Shown here: piece by piece, positions 45,883-54,034 of the stretch | Layout: every line of letters begins with the position of its first letter | Numbering within the stretch: position 1 is the stretch's first letter | Assembly (NCBI RefSeq): GCF_964019545.1 | Contig: NZ_OZ026451.1 | Span: 496,001-560,000 of the forward strand | Length of the DNA: 64,000 nt | Direction of reading: 5' to 3' | DNA from: Rickettsiella endosymbiont of Xylota segnis | GTDB lineage: Bacteria; Pseudomonadota; Gammaproteobacteria; Diplorickettsiales; Diplorickettsiaceae | Notes under the pieces: generated by a model | What the model saw: the letters and a program-made list of their open reading frames with translations, nothing else | Told to the model about the DNA's origin: nothing | The model's database searches: none | Translations under genes and position numbers: made by a program

Positions 45883-46868
45883 ATGTTGCTATTATTGGCT
45901 GTGGTTTGATTGGTAATAAGCGAGCTCAGTGTTTAAAAGGTGGACATTTATTATATTGTGTGGATAAAAATTTGCAGCGTGCACAAAATTTAGCAAGTCA
46001 AACCCCCGGGTGTAAAGTGCTATCAAATTGGGAAGAGGTTATGTCTAAATCAGAGATAGATATAGTCATTATAGCCACTACACATGAAGTATTAACCGAA
46101 ATTAGTTTGGCTGCAATTAAAGCTGGAAAAAACGTATTAATTGAGAAACCTGGTGCGCGATTTAGTAAGGAGTTGGAACCGGTTATAGTAGCTATGGAAA
46201 AATCTAATGTTATTGTGAAAGTTGGATTTAATCATCGTTACCATAAAGCACTTTTAAAAGCCTATGAAATATACAAAGCAGGTGAATTGGGTGAATTAAT
46301 GTTTATTAGAGGTCATTATGGTCATGGTGGTCGAATCGGTTACGATAAAGAATGGCGTTCTAACCCTGAATTATCTGGTGGTGGTGAATTATTGGATAAG
46401 GGAATACATTTAGTTGATCTTTCACGTTGGTTTTTAGGCGAATTTGCTGAAGTAGAGGGTTTTGCACATACTTATTACTGGGATAGACCAGTGGATGATA
46501 ACGGGTTTATTTTATTAAAAACAACCGCAAAACAAACTGCTTTCCTGCATGCCAGTTGTACAGAATGGAAGAATTTATTTTCTTTTGAAATTTACGGAAA
46601 AAAAGCTAAGTTAGAAATTCAAGGTTTAGGGGGTAGTTATGGCGTAGAACGTTTAAGTTACTATAAAATGTTGCCACACATGGGCCCTCCCGAAACATAT
46701 ATTTGGGAATATCCTATGGGTGATGATTCATGGCAGTTAGAGTTTTCTGCTTTAATAGATGATATTAAACATCGACACCAAGCAAATCCTGGGCTAAAGG
46801 ATGCTCATGCTGCTTTAACGATAGTAGAAAAGGTAGCGCAAGGATCGGGTTATGCTTATCACACGTAG
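45879..46868 (+). CDS. Gfo/Idh/MocA family oxidoreductase
   Basis: The product has 329 residues. The N-terminal NAD(P) domain begins MNVAIIGCGLIGNKRAQCL; the characteristic EKPG (residues about 87-90) replaces the common EKP and supplies the cofactor-proximal Lys. The C-terminal domain contains VGFNHRYHKAL and GGGELLDKGIHLVDLSRWFLG, with the usual catalytic-His region (DKGIHLVD). Enzymes of this family oxidise or reduce sugar positions, often with an SDR partner as here. It overlaps the SDR by 4 bp and the kinase by 17 bp. Confidence 0.88.
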   Translation: MNVAIIGCGLIGNKRAQCLKGGHLLYCVDKNLQRAQNLASQTPGCKVLSNWEEVMSKSEIDIVIIATTHEVLTEISLAAIKAGKNVLIEKPGARFSKELEPVIVAMEKSNVIVKVGFNHRYHKALLKAYEIYKAGELGELMFIRGHYGHGGRIGYDKEWRSNPELSGGGELLDKGIHLVDLSRWFLGEFAEVEGFAHTYYWDRPVDDNGFILLKTTAKQTAFLHASCTEWKNLFSFEIYGKKAKLEIQGLGGSYGVERLSYYKMLPHMGPPETYIWEYPMGDDSWQLEFSALIDDIKHRHQANPGLKDAHAALTIVEKVAQGSGYAYHT

Positions 46869-47835
46869 TCCGTTAAGAATTTCTCTTGGAGGAGGAGGTA
46901 CTGATTTACCTTCTTATTATTCTAAGCATGGTGGGTTTCTTATTGCTGCTGCGATCGATAAATATGTCTATATCACGCTACATCAAACTTTTATAGAAAA
47001 CTTAATTATAAAATATTCTAGTTTAGAAAAAGTTAATAAACTTGACGATATTCAACACCCTATTATTCGAGAATCGTTAAAATATATTGGAATTGAAGCT
47101 TCGCATTTAGAAATTTCTAGTATGGCTGATATACCCGCAGGTACCGGTTTAGGTTCATCAGGTAGTTTTACTACGGCGCTTTTAAAAAATCTTCATGCCT
47201 ACAAAAAAAATTTAGTTCATCCCCAGGATTTAGCAGAACAAGCTTGTCATATTGAATTAGAACGAGTCGCGGAACCTATTGGAAAACAAGATCAATATAT
47301 AGCGGCTTACGGTGGATTGACATGTTTTGAATTTTCCCCAGAGGGTAATGTTAGTGCCAATCCTTTAAAAATAGTTTTAGATACACTCTATCAACTGGAA
47401 GATAATTTATTGTTATTTTTTACTGGCTATTCTCGTTCTGCATCAACTATTCTAAAAGAACAAGACGAAAAAAGTAAAAATAATAATCAAGAAATGATCG
47501 AGCATCTACATTTCATTAAAGAACTTGCATTTGCAAGTAAAACCGCTTTAGAAGCAGGAGATTTAATTGAATTTTCTGCCTTGATGAATAAGCATTGGTC
47601 ACATAAACAAACCCGATCTAAAAACATGAGTAATACAAAAATTAACCAATGGTATGAGTTAGCTCTTAATAATGGGGCTTTAGGGGGAAAACTAATTGGT
47701 GCAGGTGGAGGAGGATTCTTGATGTTTTTTGCAAAAGATAAAGTGCTATTACGGCGAAAGATGAGAGAGGCTGGCCTCCAAGAAGTGAGATTTCGCTTCG
47801 ATTTTGAAGGGACTAAATTAATTGCTCAATCATAA
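46852..47835 (+). CDS. hddA: GHMP kinase, D-glycero-D-manno-heptose-7-phosphate kinase type
   Basis: The product has 327 residues. It begins MLITRSPLRISLGGGGTDLP, the HddA-type N-terminus, and has the GHMP ATP loop IPAGTGLGSSGSFTTALL and a C-terminal KLIGAGGGGFLMFF motif. HddA phosphorylates D-glycero-D-manno-heptose 7-phosphate at C1. The next gene is a nucleotidyltransferase and an isomerase lies downstream, so three of the four NDP-heptose steps are encoded together. Fucokinase-like alternatives in the same family are less likely in this context. Confidence 0.85.
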   Translation: MLITRSPLRISLGGGGTDLPSYYSKHGGFLIAAAIDKYVYITLHQTFIENLIIKYSSLEKVNKLDDIQHPIIRESLKYIGIEASHLEISSMADIPAGTGLGSSGSFTTALLKNLHAYKKNLVHPQDLAEQACHIELERVAEPIGKQDQYIAAYGGLTCFEFSPEGNVSANPLKIVLDTLYQLEDNLLLFFTGYSRSASTILKEQDEKSKNNNQEMIEHLHFIKELAFASKTALEAGDLIEFSALMNKHWSHKQTRSKNMSNTKINQWYELALNNGALGGKLIGAGGGGFLMFFAKDKVLLRRKMREAGLQEVRFRFDFEGTKLIAQS

Positions 47836-47836
47836 A

Positions 47837-48559
47837 ATGAATAAATTATTTCCTATAGTTATTTTAGCCGGTGGTTTAGCAACGCGATTAGGGTCATTGT
47901 CTAAAAAGACACCTAAATCTTTGATTATAGTGAATGAAGAACCTTTTATTGCACATCAATTACGGTTACTAAAAAGCCAAGGGTTCGAAAGAGTGATTTT
48001 ATGTATCGGTTATTTAGGTGATTTGATCCGAGAATATGTGAAAAACGGTAAGCAATTTGGGTTGTCAGTAACTTATGCGAACGATGGTAAAAAATTATTA
48101 GGCACAGCTGGAGCCATAAAGAATGCATTATCCCTAATAGAAGGAAATTTTTTTGTGTTATATGGTGATAGTTATTTAATAGTCGACTATAAAAATATTC
48201 AGAGGATTTTTGAAGAACAAAAAAAACCTGTTTTAATGACCATTTTTAAAAATAATGATATAGGTGATGTCAGTAACATAGAGTTAGTTGGAACTCAAAT
48301 TATTAAATATGATAAAAAAAATAAAACCAATAATATGAGCCATATTGATTATGGCTTATCTTTGTTTGCAAAAAATATTTTCCTTAATAATGACTTTTAC
48401 GGTGATTTGAGCGATCTTTACCGGAAGCTCGTTGAAGAAAATCAATTAGCTCACTATGAAGTTTTTCAGCGTTTTTATGAAATAGGTTCACTCAACGGTT
48501 TAAGTGAATTTAAAAAACTCATGAAAGAAAAAAAGGCATCCTTATGTCCGATAATATAA
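47837..48559 (+). CDS. hddC: Sugar-phosphate nucleotidyltransferase (HddC-like)
   Basis: The product has 240 residues from ATG 47837, just after the kinase stop (TAAAATG); an upstream in-frame TTG lies inside the kinase gene. The N-terminus PIVILAGGLATRLG and KTPKSLIIVNEEPFI is the nucleotidyltransferase signature; FFVLYGDSYLIVD provides the metal-binding Asp. HddC transfers GMP (or the related enzyme AMP/other NMP) to heptose 1-phosphate. The base it uses cannot be read from sequence. It follows the heptose-phosphate kinase, supporting the assignment. Confidence 0.82.
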   Translation: MNKLFPIVILAGGLATRLGSLSKKTPKSLIIVNEEPFIAHQLRLLKSQGFERVILCIGYLGDLIREYVKNGKQFGLSVTYANDGKKLLGTAGAIKNALSLIEGNFFVLYGDSYLIVDYKNIQRIFEEQKKPVLMTIFKNNDIGDVSNIELVGTQIIKYDKKNKTNNMSHIDYGLSLFAKNIFLNNDFYGDLSDLYRKLVEENQLAHYEVFQRFYEIGSLNGLSEFKKLMKEKKASLCPII

Positions 48560-49269
48560 AATGGCCCAAAATTTTTCCAGAATTAACTGCAAAACAAAAA
48601 AGGATCAGTAATGATTTCATACATTATTGGCATACCATATTACCTAAAAAATATATTTCTATAGAAAATTTTAATAATAATTATGTTATTGAGAATAAGC
48701 CACTTAATTTTATAAAAACATTAGAAATTGGTGCAGGCCTTGGTGAGCATCTCTTTTACGAAACTTTATCTTATGAACAACGTAAAAATTATGTTGCTTT
48801 TGAATTACGTGCAAATATGGCAGTACAAATAAAAAATAATCATCCTGATATACAAGTTATAGTTGGCGATTGTCAGAGGAAGATCCCAGTTCAAGATAAT
48901 GAGTTTGATAGGATTCTAGCCATACATGTATTGGAGCATCTACCTAATTTGCCTGCAGCGATTAAGGAAATTTATAGAGTGTGTCATAAAAAAAACGGTT
49001 TTTTTGCTGTAGTTATTCCTTGCGAGAAGGGAATGGCCTATTCATTCGCAAGAAAAATTTCTGCGCAAAGAATTTTTGAAAAAAGATATAAGCAATCTTA
49101 TAAATGGTTTATAGAACGCGAACATGTCAACGTTCCAAAAGAAATCCTAGAAGAAATTACTCCTTATTTTAAATTAGAATCTCAAAAATTTTTTCCATTT
49201 AATTGGTTGCCATTTATTTGGTGTAATCTTTGTATAGGGCTTATTTTTAAGCCAATATTAAACCAATAA
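48544..49269 (+). CDS. SAM-dependent methyltransferase, tandem copy 1
   Basis: This 241-residue class I methyltransferase has LEIGAGLGEHLFYE as the SAM loop and DRILAIHVLEHLPNLP as motif IV region. An AAGG lies 7 nt before the ATG, inside the nucleotidyltransferase gene (16-bp overlap). The C-terminal Arg/Lys/aromatic-rich part (KRYKQSYKWFIEREHVN) is shared with the next gene. Likely methylates a sugar of this cluster. Confidence 0.83.
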   Translation: MSDNIKWPKIFPELTAKQKRISNDFIHYWHTILPKKYISIENFNNNYVIENKPLNFIKTLEIGAGLGEHLFYETLSYEQRKNYVAFELRANMAVQIKNNHPDIQVIVGDCQRKIPVQDNEFDRILAIHVLEHLPNLPAAIKEIYRVCHKKNGFFAVVIPCEKGMAYSFARKISAQRIFEKRYKQSYKWFIEREHVNVPKEILEEITPYFKLESQKFFPFNWLPFIWCNLCIGLIFKPILNQ

Positions 49270-49329
49270 ATTTTATTGGTTTATATAATATCATTTTATA
49301 TTTAAATATTTTAAATGGAACACTTTTTT

Positions 49330-50088
49330 ATGAAAGTAGGTAATGATAAATGGCCTAAAATCTTTTCAGAATTAAATGAAGAACAAAAATGGATACGTGA
49401 TGATTTCATGAAATATTTATATACTATTTTTCCCAAGAAATTTTCATTTCTCGAACGTTTTAATAATAATTATATAATTAAAACTAGACCTGCAACTTTT
49501 ACTAAAACTTTAGAAATTGGAGCAGGTTTAGGTGAGCATATCTTTCATGAACAACTTTCGGATTTGCAGAGACAAAATTATGTTGCTCTTGAATTGAGAG
49601 AAAATATGGCTGAAGGTATACGGAATAAGCATCCTGATATTCAAATTTGGGTAGGAGATTGTCAGGAAAAAATTCCTGCGCCCGATCATGAGTTTGATCG
49701 GATTATTGCTTCCCATGTCTTGGAGCATCTTCCGAATTTACCTAAAGCCATTAAAGAAATTTATCGCGTGTGCCATAAACAACAGGGTGTTTTTTCTGTA
49801 GTCATTCCTTGTGAAGGTGGATTTGGGTATTCGATTGGAAGAAAAATTTCTGTACAAAGAATCTTTGAAAAAAGATATCAACAAACCTATAAATGGTTTA
49901 TTGAACGAGAACATGTCAACGTGCCGCAAGAAATTTTAGATGAAATTCAACCTTATTTTAAATTAGTATCACGTGAGTTCTTTCCTTTAAAATTTTTACC
50001 CTATACTTGGTGCAATATTTCTATAGGCCTGAATTTTAAGCCAAAAAAACTAGATGAGATTACAGATCAACCTATTTATTTTGATTAA
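49330..50088 (+). CDS. SAM-dependent methyltransferase, tandem copy 2
   Basis: The product has 252 residues from ATG 49330, where the sequence aligns with the start of copy 1 (KWPKIFSEL against KWPKIFPEL) and GGAA lies upstream; an ATG at 49315 is less likely. The SAM loop is LEIGAGLGEHIFHE, then DRIIASHVLEHLPNLP. It is clearly a tandem duplicate of the preceding gene, with diverged N- and C-terminal ends, so the two may methylate different positions. Confidence 0.83.
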   Translation: MKVGNDKWPKIFSELNEEQKWIRDDFMKYLYTIFPKKFSFLERFNNNYIIKTRPATFTKTLEIGAGLGEHIFHEQLSDLQRQNYVALELRENMAEGIRNKHPDIQIWVGDCQEKIPAPDHEFDRIIASHVLEHLPNLPKAIKEIYRVCHKQQGVFSVVIPCEGGFGYSIGRKISVQRIFEKRYQQTYKWFIEREHVNVPQEILDEIQPYFKLVSREFFPLKFLPYTWCNISIGLNFKPKKLDEITDQPIYFD

Positions 50089-50100
50089 AATGGATTTTAT

Positions 50101-50697
50101 ATGTTTGCAGAAAAATTTTTATCAGAAACTAAATTTATAATTAATGAGTTAAATTTAAATCATATTGAACAAATAGTAGATTTGTTACTAGAAATAAGAG
50201 AAAAAAAAGGACGTTTGTTTTTTTTGGGTGTAGGCGGTAGTGCGGCGAATGCTTCACATGCTGTGAATGACTTTAGGAAAATTGTAGGAATCGAAGCTTA
50301 TACTCCAACTGATAACATTGCTGAATTAACAGCGCGGACAAATGATGATGGTTGGCGTTCGGTTTTCTCAAACTGGTTGGCAGCGAGTCAATTATCTGCC
50401 AAGGATATGTTATTTGTTTTGTCTGTAGGCGGAGGCGATTTGCAAAAAAATATTAGTCCTAATCTCATCGCTGCTTTGGATTACGGGAAGGAACAAGGTT
50501 GTAAAATAGTGGGTATTTTGGGTAGGGACGGAGGTTATACTGCAAAACTTGCTGATTCCTATGTATTAATTCCAACAGTTAATGTGGATCACATTACACC
50601 GCATGCAGAGGCCTTCCAAGCTGTGCTATGGCATCTAATGGTTGCACACCCCAAATTAAAAGTCACAACCACAAAATGGGAATCTGTGCCGGTGTAA
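50101..50697 (+). CDS. gmhA: SIS-domain protein, sedoheptulose-7-phosphate isomerase (GmhA-like)
   Basis: The product has 198 residues. The SIS fold is shown by GRLFFLGVGGSAANASHAVND and LFVLSVGGGDLQKNISP; the C-terminal HAEAFQAVLWHLMVAHP supplies the Glu/Gln/His pattern seen in GmhA metal sites. GmhA converts sedoheptulose 7-phosphate to D-glycero-D-manno-heptose 7-phosphate. Its neighbours, a heptose-phosphate kinase and nucleotidyltransferase upstream and a transaldolase downstream, make this role likely. GGA lies 6 nt before the ATG. Confidence 0.82.
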   Translation: MFAEKFLSETKFIINELNLNHIEQIVDLLLEIREKKGRLFFLGVGGSAANASHAVNDFRKIVGIEAYTPTDNIAELTARTNDDGWRSVFSNWLAASQLSAKDMLFVLSVGGGDLQKNISPNLIAALDYGKEQGCKIVGILGRDGGYTAKLADSYVLIPTVNVDHITPHAEAFQAVLWHLMVAHPKLKVTTTKWESVPV

Positions 50698-50879
50698 ATT
50701 CATTATGGCCGGCTAAAAACAATACGCAGATAAAAAATTTTGTCAGTTGCAGGTTTAACACATTTTAATTATTCACCATGATAATTTTGTTTAACAATTT
50801 AACGAGTATTTCCAGAATGTGTTGGCGTAAATTCAGATTGATTCAGGAATCTTTTTTCTTCAGTTAAGGAGTAGATTGG

Positions 50880-51593
50880 ATGAAACTCAAAGATTTAACT
50901 GTTAAATTATTTGCTGACGGAGCAGATATAGCAACCATGTTTGATTTATATCAAAACACTTTAATTAAGGGATTTACAACCAATCCCACTTTAATGAAAA
51001 AATCCGGCATCACCAATTATCAAAAATTTGCTTTAGAAATTTTACAGGTGATTCCAGATCGACCTGTTTCATTTGAAGTTTTCTCAGATGAGTTGATTGA
51101 AATGAGACGCCAAGCATTGGCTATCAATGCATGGGCAGAAAATGTTTATGTTAAAATCCCAATTACAGATACTTATGGTAAATTTACTTTCAAGTTAATT
51201 AAAGACCTCGCTCAGCAAGGGGTCAAACAAAATATTACTGCATTGACTACGTATGAACAAGTAGTACAGGTAAGCCGAATATTGGGAAATATTACGCCCG
51301 CCTATATTTCGGTTTTTGCGGGGAGGGTTGCTGATACCGGTATTGATCCAGTACCCTTGATGACTAAGTCTGCCGAATTTTTAAAAGACAGACCGAATCA
51401 ACAGCTAATTTGGGCAAGTCCTAGAGAAGTGTTTAATATCATACAAGCTGAAAATAGTCATTGTCATGTTATCACATTGACCAATGATATTTTAAAAAAA
51501 TTGGATTGGATAGGTAGAGATTTAAACGAAGTTTCTTTGGCTACAGTGAAAATGTTTAGAAAGGATGCTATAGAGGCTGAATTTGTATTATAA
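50880..51593 (+). CDS. Transaldolase-family protein
   Basis: This 237-residue short transaldolase (TalC/FSA-like length) has a strong AGGAG 8 nt before the ATG. The start KLFADGADIATM and TTNPTLMKKSG are typical; the Schiff-base Lys sits in NVYVKIPIT. ISVFAGRVADTGIDP also matches. Transaldolase interconverts sedoheptulose 7-phosphate with hexose/triose phosphates, so here it could supply the C7 substrate for the adjacent isomerase. A 182-bp gap separates it from gmhA, and the strong Shine-Dalgarno suggests its own promoter. Confidence 0.87.
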   Translation: MKLKDLTVKLFADGADIATMFDLYQNTLIKGFTTNPTLMKKSGITNYQKFALEILQVIPDRPVSFEVFSDELIEMRRQALAINAWAENVYVKIPITDTYGKFTFKLIKDLAQQGVKQNITALTTYEQVVQVSRILGNITPAYISVFAGRVADTGIDPVPLMTKSAEFLKDRPNQQLIWASPREVFNIIQAENSHCHVITLTNDILKKLDWIGRDLNEVSLATVKMFRKDAIEAEFVL

Positions 51594-51608
51594 GAAAATG
51601 AGATAAAA

Positions 51609-52655
51609 ATGTTTAATTTTCTATCCGCAGTACTTGTTTTCTGCATTACTATATTTGGTGTTGTTCTATTACGCCCTTTAGCTTTACGCCTGGATTTAAT
51701 CGATACACCCGATATTCGAAAACAACACCAAGGCAACATCCCTTTGATAGGTGGTTTAGCGATGTTAATGGGTTTATTAGTTGGCTTATTAACCTTGCCT
51801 ATTTCTCTACAAAGTTATCGTAGTTTCATTGCTGGATCGGCTTTATTAGTTTTTGTTGGCATGTTAGATGACTTTCGAGAACTATCACCAAAAAGTCGTT
51901 TTTTTGCACAAATTGCTGCAGTATTATTGATGATTTTTTGGGGAAATAATTATATTACACATCTGGGCAATCTGATCTTTTTTAAAGATATTTATTTAGG
52001 TCATTACACCAGTTTAATCGTGACATTGATTGCCGGATTGGGAATAATTAATGCCATTAATATGATAGATGGTATTGACGGGCTGGCAGGAACCTTAGTC
52101 TTAGTGGAATTAATTTTATTAATTTTTGCGGCTATGTTTACCCAACATTTTTCTGCTGCAAGTATTTTGCTGCTAATGGTTACTAGTGTGCTAGGTTTTC
52201 TTTGCTTTAATTTTCCTTTTTTCAGTCGCGCGCATGCACAGGTATTCATGGGTGATGCTGGAAGTATGTTGTTAGGCTTTGGTTTAGTATGGTTTTTAAT
52301 AGAACTTTCACAAAGCAATTTTCGGCCAATAACGCCAGTGACCATGTTATGGATAATGTCAATGCCATTATTTGATGCTACAGCGGTCATGCTATATCGG
52401 TTAATAAAAGGCCAATCGGTTGTTTTTTCAGATAGACAACATGGTCATCATTTATTATTAGCTGTAAATTTTTCTCCTCTACAAATTAATATACTTTTCG
52501 GTTGTACAAATTTTGTATTAGGTTTAATTGGTTTGTGCGCTTTTTATTATCAGTTTAATGAAAGCATTATGTTTATGAGTTTTTTACTAATTTTTATTAT
52601 TTATTTTTTTGTTGTCAATAATTGCCGCAATTCGTTTATAAAAAATAAAAAATAG
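51609..52655 (+). CDS. wecA: Undecaprenyl-phosphate N-acetylglucosaminyl 1-phosphate transferase (WecA-like)
   Basis: This 348-residue integral membrane enzyme of family 4 has about eleven transmembrane helices. Conserved cytoplasmic motifs are GMLDDFRELSP, NMIDGIDGLAG, VFMGDAGSM and the loop DRQHGHHLLL. WecA-like enzymes start O-antigen or enterobacterial common-antigen chains by placing GlcNAc-1-P on undecaprenyl phosphate. It follows transaldolase by 15 bp with TGAGAT upstream of the ATG. It ends the co-directional sugar cluster. Confidence 0.92.
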   Translation: MFNFLSAVLVFCITIFGVVLLRPLALRLDLIDTPDIRKQHQGNIPLIGGLAMLMGLLVGLLTLPISLQSYRSFIAGSALLVFVGMLDDFRELSPKSRFFAQIAAVLLMIFWGNNYITHLGNLIFFKDIYLGHYTSLIVTLIAGLGIINAINMIDGIDGLAGTLVLVELILLIFAAMFTQHFSAASILLLMVTSVLGFLCFNFPFFSRAHAQVFMGDAGSMLLGFGLVWFLIELSQSNFRPITPVTMLWIMSMPLFDATAVMLYRLIKGQSVVFSDRQHGHHLLLAVNFSPLQINILFGCTNFVLGLIGLCAFYYQFNESIMFMSFLLIFIIYFFVVNNCRNSFIKNKK

Positions 52656-52730
52656 ATTATTTTTTGTGCGTTTATTAACTGAAAATTAAAAAATACTTGC
52701 TTTCTTTTACAATTATGTATAAAAACTAAG

Positions 52731-52780
52731 TGTCACTAGCTGTTCTATAGTGTAATGCTATAAGCAGTGGATTAGTGACA
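52731..52780 (+). promoter_or_regulatory. Structured leader before the cysteine-rich lipoprotein gene
   Basis: Outer arms TGTCACTA (52731-52738) and TAGTGACA (52773-52780) pair perfectly; inside them CTG/CAG and TATAG/CTATA can also pair, giving a three-part stem over 50 nt. It ends about 43 nt before the ATG of the lipoprotein. It could be a leader RNA element or the wecA terminator, though no T-run follows directly. Confidence 0.35.
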
Positions 52781-52823
52781 GAAAAATTTTTCTTATCCAT
52801 TTTTATACAGGGGATAGATGATC

Positions 52824-53084
52824 ATGATCATGAAAAAGTCTGGTTTAATTATTGCTGCTACTGCAGCCGCTATATTCTTATCTGGTTGTGCAACAGGTGC
52901 GCGAAACATTCCAGAAAATACACCAATCTGTGAAACACCTTGTGCACCACCTTGTGCCGCTCCATGTAATACATGTAAATGTATGAGCCGATGCAAGCAA
53001 GTATGTCCTCCAAAAAGACATCACCGCCGTCACCATCGTCGTTGCAGAACTGCTGAAAATGCAACCAGCCAAATGAATGGATAA
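52824..53084 (+). CDS. Cysteine-rich lipoprotein, candidate precursor of an MNIO-modified peptide
   Basis: The product has 86 residues from ATG 52824, 9 nt after AGGGGA (other ATGs at 52818 and 52830 are in frame but worse spaced). A signal peptide (KKSGLIIAATAAAIF) ends in lipobox LSGC, with lipid Cys22. The mature part has nine further cysteines at 36, 40, 44, 48, 51, 53, 57, 61 and 74, mostly every fourth residue (CETP, CAPP, CAAP, then CMSR, CKQV, CPPK), followed by an Arg/His tract (KRHHRRHHRRC). The next two genes encode a DUF692 (MNIO) enzyme and a DUF2063 protein, as for bufferin-type modified peptides. No EGKCG motif is present. A copper- or metal-binding role would fit the Cys and His content; this is inference. 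Confidence 0.75.
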   Translation: MIMKKSGLIIAATAAAIFLSGCATGARNIPENTPICETPCAPPCAAPCNTCKCMSRCKQVCPPKRHHRRHHRRCRTAENATSQMNG

Positions 53085-53134
53085 TAATTAATTATTAGTA
53101 TGGCTATTCTTTAGCTGTATGACTGTGTAGAATG

Positions 53135-53164
53135 AAGCCGCGTAACAATACGCGGCTTTTTTTT
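53135..53164 (+). terminator. Strong intrinsic terminator after the cysteine-rich lipoprotein
   Basis: Perfect 10-bp GC-rich arms AAGCCGCGTA (53135-53144) and TACGCGGCTT (53149-53158), a 4-nt loop and a run of eight Ts. It lies between the precursor and the MNIO gene. Confidence 0.93.
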
Positions 53165-53197
53165 GTTATGAGATTTTTTATAGGTTAATTCCTGACG

Positions 53198-54034
53198 ATG
53201 GATGCTTTTCTAGGTTTTGGTCTTGGTTTACGAACCCAACATTATTCTTACATTTTAGAACATCGACCTAAAATAGATTGGTTTGAAGCGATAACTGAAG
53301 ATTATTTAGTACCCGGCGGAAAACCTCTTCATTATCTTAATCGTATTCGTGAATTTTATCCATTAGCTATGCATGGTGTTTCTTTATCAGTAGGAAGTTG
53401 TGATCCGCTTAATATGGAATATTTAAAAAAAGTAAAAATATTGGCTGATAAAATACAACCGGTTTGGATCTCTGATCATTTATGCTGGACGGGAATTGAT
53501 GGCTTAAATATGCATGATTTATTGCCTTTACCTTATACTGAAGAAGCGGTAAAACATGTGGTTGATCGGGTTAAACAAGTACAAGATTTTTTAGGCCGAC
53601 AGATTTTATTAGAAAATGTTTCTAGTTACATTGAATATTGCGATTCTAAAGTCCCTGAATGGGAATTTTTAACGTCTATCGCTGAACAAGCCGATTGTTT
53701 AATCTTACTTGATATTAATAATATTTATGTCAGCTCTGTGAACCATCATTTCGATCCATTAGACTACTTAAATGCAATCCCTATCCATAGAGTACGTCAG
53801 TTTCATTTAGCGGGACATAAAAATTGTGGGGATTATATTATTGATACACACGATGCACCCATTATCGATGGTGTTTGGTCGCTATATGCACAAGCAGTCA
53901 AAAGATATGGCAGGGTTGCCACCATGATAGAACGTGATGATGATATACCTGAGTTTCCTATTTTATTCGACGAATTACAACAGGCCAAAAAGATAGCAAA
54001 AAACATTTGGAAAGAAAATGTCTGCATTAGCTAA
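53198..54034 (+). CDS. DUF692 multinuclear non-haem iron oxidase (MNIO, BufB-like)
   Basis: The 278-residue product is a TIM barrel of the DUF692/MNIO family, whose members use two or three iron ions to modify cysteines or other residues of ribosomal peptides. Family metal-site residues appear in order: His59 (AMHGVSL), His94 (SDHLCW), Glu139 and Asn140 (LLENVSS), Asp172 (LDINNIY), His203 (FHLAGH), Asp216 and His218 (DTHDAP) and Glu245 (MIERDDD), so the site looks complete. The upstream neighbour is a Cys-rich lipoprotein and the downstream gene, overlapping by 17 bp, is its usual DUF2063 partner. The start ATG lacks a good Shine-Dalgarno. Confidence 0.92.
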   Translation: MDAFLGFGLGLRTQHYSYILEHRPKIDWFEAITEDYLVPGGKPLHYLNRIREFYPLAMHGVSLSVGSCDPLNMEYLKKVKILADKIQPVWISDHLCWTGIDGLNMHDLLPLPYTEEAVKHVVDRVKQVQDFLGRQILLENVSSYIEYCDSKVPEWEFLTSIAEQADCLILLDINNIYVSSVNHHFDPLDYLNAIPIHRVRQFHLAGHKNCGDYIIDTHDAPIIDGVWSLYAQAVKRYGRVATMIERDDDIPEFPILFDELQQAKKIAKNIWKENVCIS

